DNA from: Chara braunii
Lineage: Eukaryota > Streptophyta > Charophyceae > Charales > Characeae
Length of the DNA: 33,857 nt
Assembly (NCBI GenBank): GCA_003427395.1
Contig: BFEA01000549.1
Coordinates: 207,511 to 241,367, forward strand
Direction: 5' to 3'
Shown here: in pieces, positions 29,346 through 33,857 of the stretch
How the letters are laid out: every line of letters starts with the position of its first letter
Numbering within the stretch: the first letter of the stretch is position 1
The notes under the pieces: model-generated
What the model saw: the letters and a program-made list of their open reading frames with translations, nothing else
The model's database searches: none
What the model was told of the DNA's origin: nothing
Translations under genes and position numbers: made by a program

Positions 29346-29560
29346 AGTGGCGCGGCGGAGCGTCTCCAACACTCGTCGAAGGTGCTCAAGATGATCCTCC
29401 AATGTCCGGCTATAGACGAGAATGTTGTCTAAGTAGACTAGTACGAACTGGTCCAACAGCGCACGAAACTCGTTAGTCATTGCCACTTGAAAGGTCGCTG
29501 GGGCATTGGTGAGGCCAAAAGGCATAACGATCCACTCAAAATGCCCGTTGACGGGATCGG
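29346..29560 (-). pseudogene. Fragment of Ty3/gypsy reverse transcriptase, antisense
   Basis: The minus strand reads [20 protein letters not shown], then [20 protein letters not shown]. These are the RT palm blocks including the catalytic box. The box is YLDN where YLDD is expected, so the second catalytic Asp is lost. It is about 70 residues long, cut at both ends: upstream by the start of LTR3 and downstream by unrelated sequence. It belongs to a family distinct from the RT at 9989-10864 (YIDD). Orientation is opposite to the neighbouring gag. Confidence 0.9.
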
Positions 29561-29839
29561 TGGGTCCCGAATGACTTTCCATCACTCGAAAGTTTGTATA
29601 GAGTCAATTTGTGCACGACAGAAAAATCGGGAATAAGAAGGAACGGGAAGAGAAAGAGCGAAGGACTAGGCTGCCGAGAGCGACGATGCCCAGGGTTGGG
29701 AACCGCAGGAAAGAGTTGGCAGCGGCAGGAAAACAAGCGCGGAGGCTCGGGCGTGGAAGGGCGCAGCCTGAGGACAGACGGGGCACTAGAGTTCGAGACA
29801 ACAGAGGCCAAGGGGTTGCATGGGACCAAAGGGGGAGCA

Positions 29840-29990
29840 ATGGTAGTCGGGAGTAAGCGTCGGGGACCGCCGACGGGACTAAGTGTCGGGGACCGCCGAC
29901 GGGACTAAGTATCGGGGACCGTCGACGAGACTAAGTGTCGGGGCCCGCCGATGGGACTGTGTCGGGGACCACTGGCGGAACAAGTGTCGG
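29840..29990. repeat. 26-bp tandem repeat at the LTR3 5' end
   Basis: TGTCGGGGACCGCCGACGGG followed by ACTAAG occurs about five times. LTR2 has only diverged traces (20690-20770), so it expanded here. GTCGG and CCGAC inside each unit can pair. Confidence 0.85.
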
Positions 29991-30499
29991 CGGTCCACGG
30001 CGGAACGAGTACCAAGGAATAGCGTGGGACAAGTGGTGGGGACTCATGACGTCCCAAGAAGCGACGTGAGGTGCAAATAATTAAAGCAAGGCGCACCGTC
30101 AAGATTAAGGATCTTGACGGGCAAAGAATATTAGCTCCACTAGTGTGGGTACTAGTGGGAGCAAACGGGGAGGATGAGAAGAAAAAGAAAAGTGAAGGAA
30201 ATTGAAGAGGGAGGCATGGGAGCAATCCGAAAAATCTCGGATTAGCCTTCCCCAAGAAAATTGAGTAAAAAGGAAAGCCCATGGGAAAATTAGGCCCCCG
30301 AGGTAAATAGGAGTAGGGGAGCCCACTATGGGGGAAGAATGGGAGTAAAAGGGAGCTCCCATGGGCATGAGAAAACCAAGATTGCAGTCCGAATTACAAC
30401 GGACTGCACCAAGAGTAGAGGAAGGACCAAAACTAAGAGGAAGGGCCTAGAAAAGGGCCTTAATGGCTAATTGACACATGGCATGCCAAAAGAAAAAAA

Positions 30500-30755
30500 G
30501 AAAAGAAAAAGAAAAATGAGGGAGAACAAGACAAAATGGGTGAGAGGGAGTGAGTGAGTTGGCCGTTAGTCGGGACTGCAGCAAGTAGGGACTGGCAGAT
30601 CCCTACTGTCCACAAATGGAGGAAAAAGAAAAGAAAAAGAAAAATGAGGGAGAACAAGACAAAATGGGTGAGAGGGAGTGAGTGAGTTGGCCGTTAGTCG
30701 GGACTGCAGCAAGTAGGGACTGGCAGATCCCTACTGTCCACAAATGGAGGAAAAA
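30500..30755. repeat. 128-bp direct duplication, two near-identical copies
   Basis: A block beginning GAAAAGAAAAAGAAAAATGA and ending ACTGTCCACAAATGGAGG is present at 30500 and 30628, with a further start at 30756. The copies look identical by eye. The LTR2 counterpart (about 21235-21370) has one copy. Confidence 0.9.
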
Positions 30756-31119
30756 GAAAAGAAAAAGAAAAAGAAAGAGAAAGAGAGAGGAAAAGACAAA
30801 AAGGCACTAACAGCCAAAAACGGTCACTTGGGGAGGTGCATCCGTGACCAGATTCATCCTGGAATATGACGGTTGCAAAGGACCTTGATTTTCTTTGATT
30901 TTTGTAGAGAAAATCAAAGAAAATAAAGGCCCCATGCAACCGAAAAGTAACGGATTACATGGGGGAAGTAAAACACGTTTTAGGGGCATCCGAAGCCAAA
31001 ATCAAGTCCGAGTGCATCCGGGAGTTGGCCGTTTGTTTTCTTTCAAGTAAGGGGCTAGTTGTGAGGGAGTGGGGCTAGAGAATTGACCCCTACTGCAGTC
31101 CGAGTTACAACGGACTGCA

Positions 31120-32184
31120 TGAGGATGCCCAGGCTAAGGGAAAATGAGCTATGGCAAGGCCAATGGGCTAGAAAAAGGAGATTTCGACATGGGGCAAACG
31201 GAGACGGTAAACGACAACCGTGAGATGAGATCTCACGGCCGGGAAAAATCGGCACGCAGAGGAGGAGTGTTGGACCGCCGAGGACAAGGGGACCACAAAA
31301 ATAAAATGAGGCACCATCCGGGATGTTGTCGGGGACCAAAGTGGACCCAAATAATAAAAGTCGGAAAAACGGGACGCGCGCCGGCGGGACGACCGGCAGG
31401 ACAAAAAAATGGAACTAGTGCGGAGAAAGTGGCGGGGACCCAGGGTGTTCTGAAGGGAGCCTTGAGCCAAGCAAAGAAAAATAAACAACAGCATTAGCGG
31501 GCGGCGCCGTCAAGATCAAGGATCTAGACGGTGAGAAATATTAACACTACTAGTGCAAGCGCCAACGGAACCAAGTGGGAGGGTCACGGGAAGAAGGCAA
31601 GGAGGAATAATGGTGGTAGGGGGCTTGCCCAACAGTCTGAGATATCACGGACTATCTAGGCCTGAGAAAATAAAGCCCCAAGGGGCTCCACATGAGAAAA
31701 TGGCTGTCTGAGGAAAATCGGAGCAAGGGGGCCCAAAATCGAAAATAACAGAGGCAAAATGGAGCTCCCTAGGAGCATGGGGGTGCCACTATTGCAATCC
31801 GAAGTAGAACGGCCTAGTGACTGTTGAGAATCTGGCCTTGGGTGGGGTTCTAAAGCCTAGAGAAAGGCTGCACAGCTGCTTCACACTTGTCACAACAGAA
31901 ATAAAAGAGAAGGAGAGAAGAAGGGGAGAAAAATGAGGGAGAATGAGACAAAAGGGGGAGAAATGAGTGGAGAGGAATGTGCTGGCCTGTTGGGACTGCT
32001 GCAGTAGGGACTGGCAGGTCCCTATGATGACCTCTTCCCTCCTAGATTCAAGGAGGGCAATCCGGATTGCATATGTCCAGAAAATCTGAATTAAAGAGAA
32101 GAAAACGAGAGAAAATGCATAAATGAGTTGGCCGTTTTTTTTGTGAGCCATAGATCTGAGATCAGATCTCATGGTGGAGGAGAA
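31120..32184. other. Non-coding LTR3 block
   Basis: Collinear with 21868-22842 of LTR2. It contains ATCTCA/TGAGAT inverted motifs such as TGAGATCAGATCTCA at 32157-32171. I see no gene. Confidence 0.6.
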
Positions 32185-32220
32185 CTAGCCGTTTTTTGTG
32201 GGGCAGCACAAAACGGCTAG
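32185..32220. repeat. Long hairpin, LTR3 copy
   Basis: CTAGCCGTTTT / AAAACGGCTAG, an 11-bp stem, equivalent to 22843-22878 in LTR2. Confidence 0.85.
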
Positions 32221-33123
32221 CTCTGGAATGAGGTGGCAGCCCAAAAAGGAAAGAAACAAAAGAGGGAAAAAAACAAATTTGTGCATTTGGCCCTAGAAGA
32301 GAGCCAGCTGCATCAGAAATTGAGAAAATAGACTTAGAGGCCCAAAAATGAAGCAAGAACCACTTGGGGGTAGCTCGGAATATTGTAGACCTTGGATCTC
32401 AGCCAGGTCCAAGGCTGAAAATGTACCGCCACATGGAAAAATAGGCTGGCCTACTCAAAAGAGGCCTAGATCAGAAAAGGGCAAGGAAAAGGCCTCTAGG
32501 CCTTCAATTTTCGAGAAAGGCTGCACCTTGGGCTTGGGGGCCTTATGAGACAACATTTTTGAATTGGTACCAACCACTTGGACTGCATGTACCTGGCCAA
32601 AATGAGGCTCAGGTACCTCCGGAATGACCTAGTAGTGAAAAATTGCCTTGGGGGTACCTCGGTCCACCCTATGGGCTGGGCGGTGCACCTGTTTCAGCCT
32701 ACAAAAGCTGAACGTTCGGTCCGCCACTCCCACATTTGCATGAGGAGAGCCCATGCTGCCCAAATGAGCCCGTGAGAGAGCTCTACTCGCTTAGAAGTGA
32801 GAGTAGGGGAACCGCTGCCTGTCTAGAGCCTAGATATGGTGATAGGCTAGAGGAGGAGGCTCTAGAGATTGGATAGCAGTGAGGAAGGTAGTCCGCCATA
32901 GCCCCAGGCTGTGGGAGAAAGGGAGATGCTAGAAGGAGTCCCATTAACCCTTCTAGAGGGGAGGACCCCTTAGCCAAGGTGAGAAAAGTCTATCATATCT
33001 TGGAGGAAGTGAAAAGGGGGGAGGAGAGGAGCTTGAGAAGGTGGAAGCCATCGCCAAGGAGGGAGCACCAGGATTGAGACTCCATCACCAAGGGCACTAA
33101 TAGGGGTGAGTGGAGGAAAAAAG

Positions 33124-33260
33124 TTCTTCTTCTTCTTCTTCTTCTTCTTCTTCTTCTTCTTCCCCTCTTTCCCCCTCCTTCTTCCTCCTCTTTCCTCTTC
33201 TTCTCCTTCTCCTCCTCCTCCTCCTCCTTCTTCTCCCTCTTCTTATTTCTCTTATTCTTT
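33124..33260 (+). repeat. (TTC)n tract of LTR3
   Basis: About 135 bp of TTC, TCC and CTC units, less than half the LTR2 tract. Confidence 0.95.
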
Positions 33261-33261
33261 C

Positions 33262-33785
33262 TCTCATCTTGGTCTCATTTGGTAGTATTGTGTGTTGCGA
33301 TTCATCCTAGGATGCTTCGCTGCCCTTTTCCTTGTGTTTGGCCTGTTCAATCTCTCATCTTTGTCTCATTTGCTAGTAATGTGTGTTGTGATTCATCCTA
33401 GGATGCTCCGCTGCCCTTTTCCTTATGTTTGGCCTGTTCAATCTCTCATCTTGGTCTCATTTGGTGATGGTGTGTGTTGCGATTCATCCTAGGATGCTTC
33501 GCTGCCCTTGTGTTTGGCCTGTTCAATCTTCCATCTTGGTCTCATTTGGTAGTAATGTGTGTTGCGATTCATCCTAGGATGCTCCGCTGCCTTTTCGCTT
33601 GTGTTTGGCCTGTTCAATCCCTCATCTTGGTCTAATTTGGTAATAGTGTGTATTGTGATTCATCCTAGGATGCTCCGCTGCCCTTTCCCTTGTGTTTGGC
33701 CTGTTCAATCTCTCATCTTGGTCTCATTTGGTAGTAATGTGTGTTGCGATTCATCCTGGGATGTTCCGTTGTTCAAATCTTGGTT
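33262..33785 (+). repeat. 91-bp tandem array (satellite type 3), about six copies
   Basis: GATTCATCCTAGGATGCTCC recurs at 33299, 33390, 33481, 33566, 33657 and 33749 (mostly 91 bp; one 85-bp unit with a short deletion). The rest of the unit is CTGCCCTTTTCCTTGTGTTT, then GGCCTGTTCAATCTCTCATC, then TTGGTCTCATTTGGTAGTAA. After 33785 the sequence shifts toward type-1-like phrases (TTTTGCACTAGGTAGGTAG). Confidence 0.95.
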
Positions 33786-33857
33786 GTAGGACTGTTCAAT
33801 CTTGTGTTTTGCACTAGGTAGGTAGGCGGTGATATCCCGATACTTACCTTGATGTTC

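Larger units (their letters stand above)
29549..33857 (+). mobile_element. LTR3: 5' part of the giant LTR (3' end outside window)
   Basis: Collinear with 20116-24160 of LTR2 through the hairpin modules, long hairpin and (TTC)n tract. It differs by lacking one 162-bp unit, by carrying a 128-bp duplication and 26-bp repeats, and by having a different satellite variant after (TTC)n. No polypurine tract precedes it. The junction runs directly into the antisense RT scrap. Confidence 0.55.

Overview
The window looks like intergenic, repeat-dominated nuclear DNA of a large-genome eukaryote, not bacterial or organellar DNA. It holds Ty3/gypsy gag and pol remains, long microsatellites, several tandem arrays, an assembly gap (486 N) and no recognisable host gene. 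The retroelement proteins give me a weak impression of a streptophyte, perhaps a charophyte alga such as Chara. That rests on general family resemblance and could not be tested here.

Layout. Three copies of one very long repeat frame the window, and I read them as long terminal repeats (LTRs). LTR1 is positions 1-1915 (3' part only), LTR2 is about 20116-28025 (about 7.9 kb), and LTR3 is 29549 to the window end (5' part only). Its order is: 5' block with short hairpins, (TTC)n tract, arrays of 91-bp monomers, (CT)n tract, then a 3' block with a TATA-like box and a strong splice donor. LTR1 ends TACA and is followed four bases later by a candidate tRNA-Ala-like primer binding site. LTR2 is preceded by a polypurine tract. 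LTR1, the 18-kb interior (1916-20115) and LTR2 can therefore be read as one giant, decayed, partly nested Ty3/gypsy element.

Interior of the large element. After a 1.7-kb leader come three tandem diverged copies of an unrecognised protein family (3647-6271; the first intact, the other two broken). A gag region with a zinc knuckle follows (6675-8296). Then come protease, reverse transcriptase, RNase H and integrase with a GPY module (8280-13097), in Ty3/gypsy order. The polyprotein is dead: about 14 in-frame stops, about four frame changes, a DGGA protease active site and an RT lacking its first catalytic block. Downstream of integrase is an intact acidic ORF with two SUMO-interaction-like motifs (13478-14242). 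Beyond it lie a possible 2-kb DNA transposon with inverted ends (14246-16262, containing the gap), unclassified DNA, and 62-bp and 38-bp tandem arrays up to the polypurine tract.

Between LTR2 and LTR3 are only 1.5 kb. They hold an intact gag of a different gypsy family fused directly to the LTR end, an unidentified ORF, and a reverse-transcriptase scrap in the opposite orientation. This looks like a mosaic or non-autonomous interior rather than a working element.

The most unusual points are the giant satellite-bearing LTR (three related array types, all with a 91-bp period), the triplicated gene upstream of gag, the SIM-like acidic third ORF, and the stop-codon pattern.
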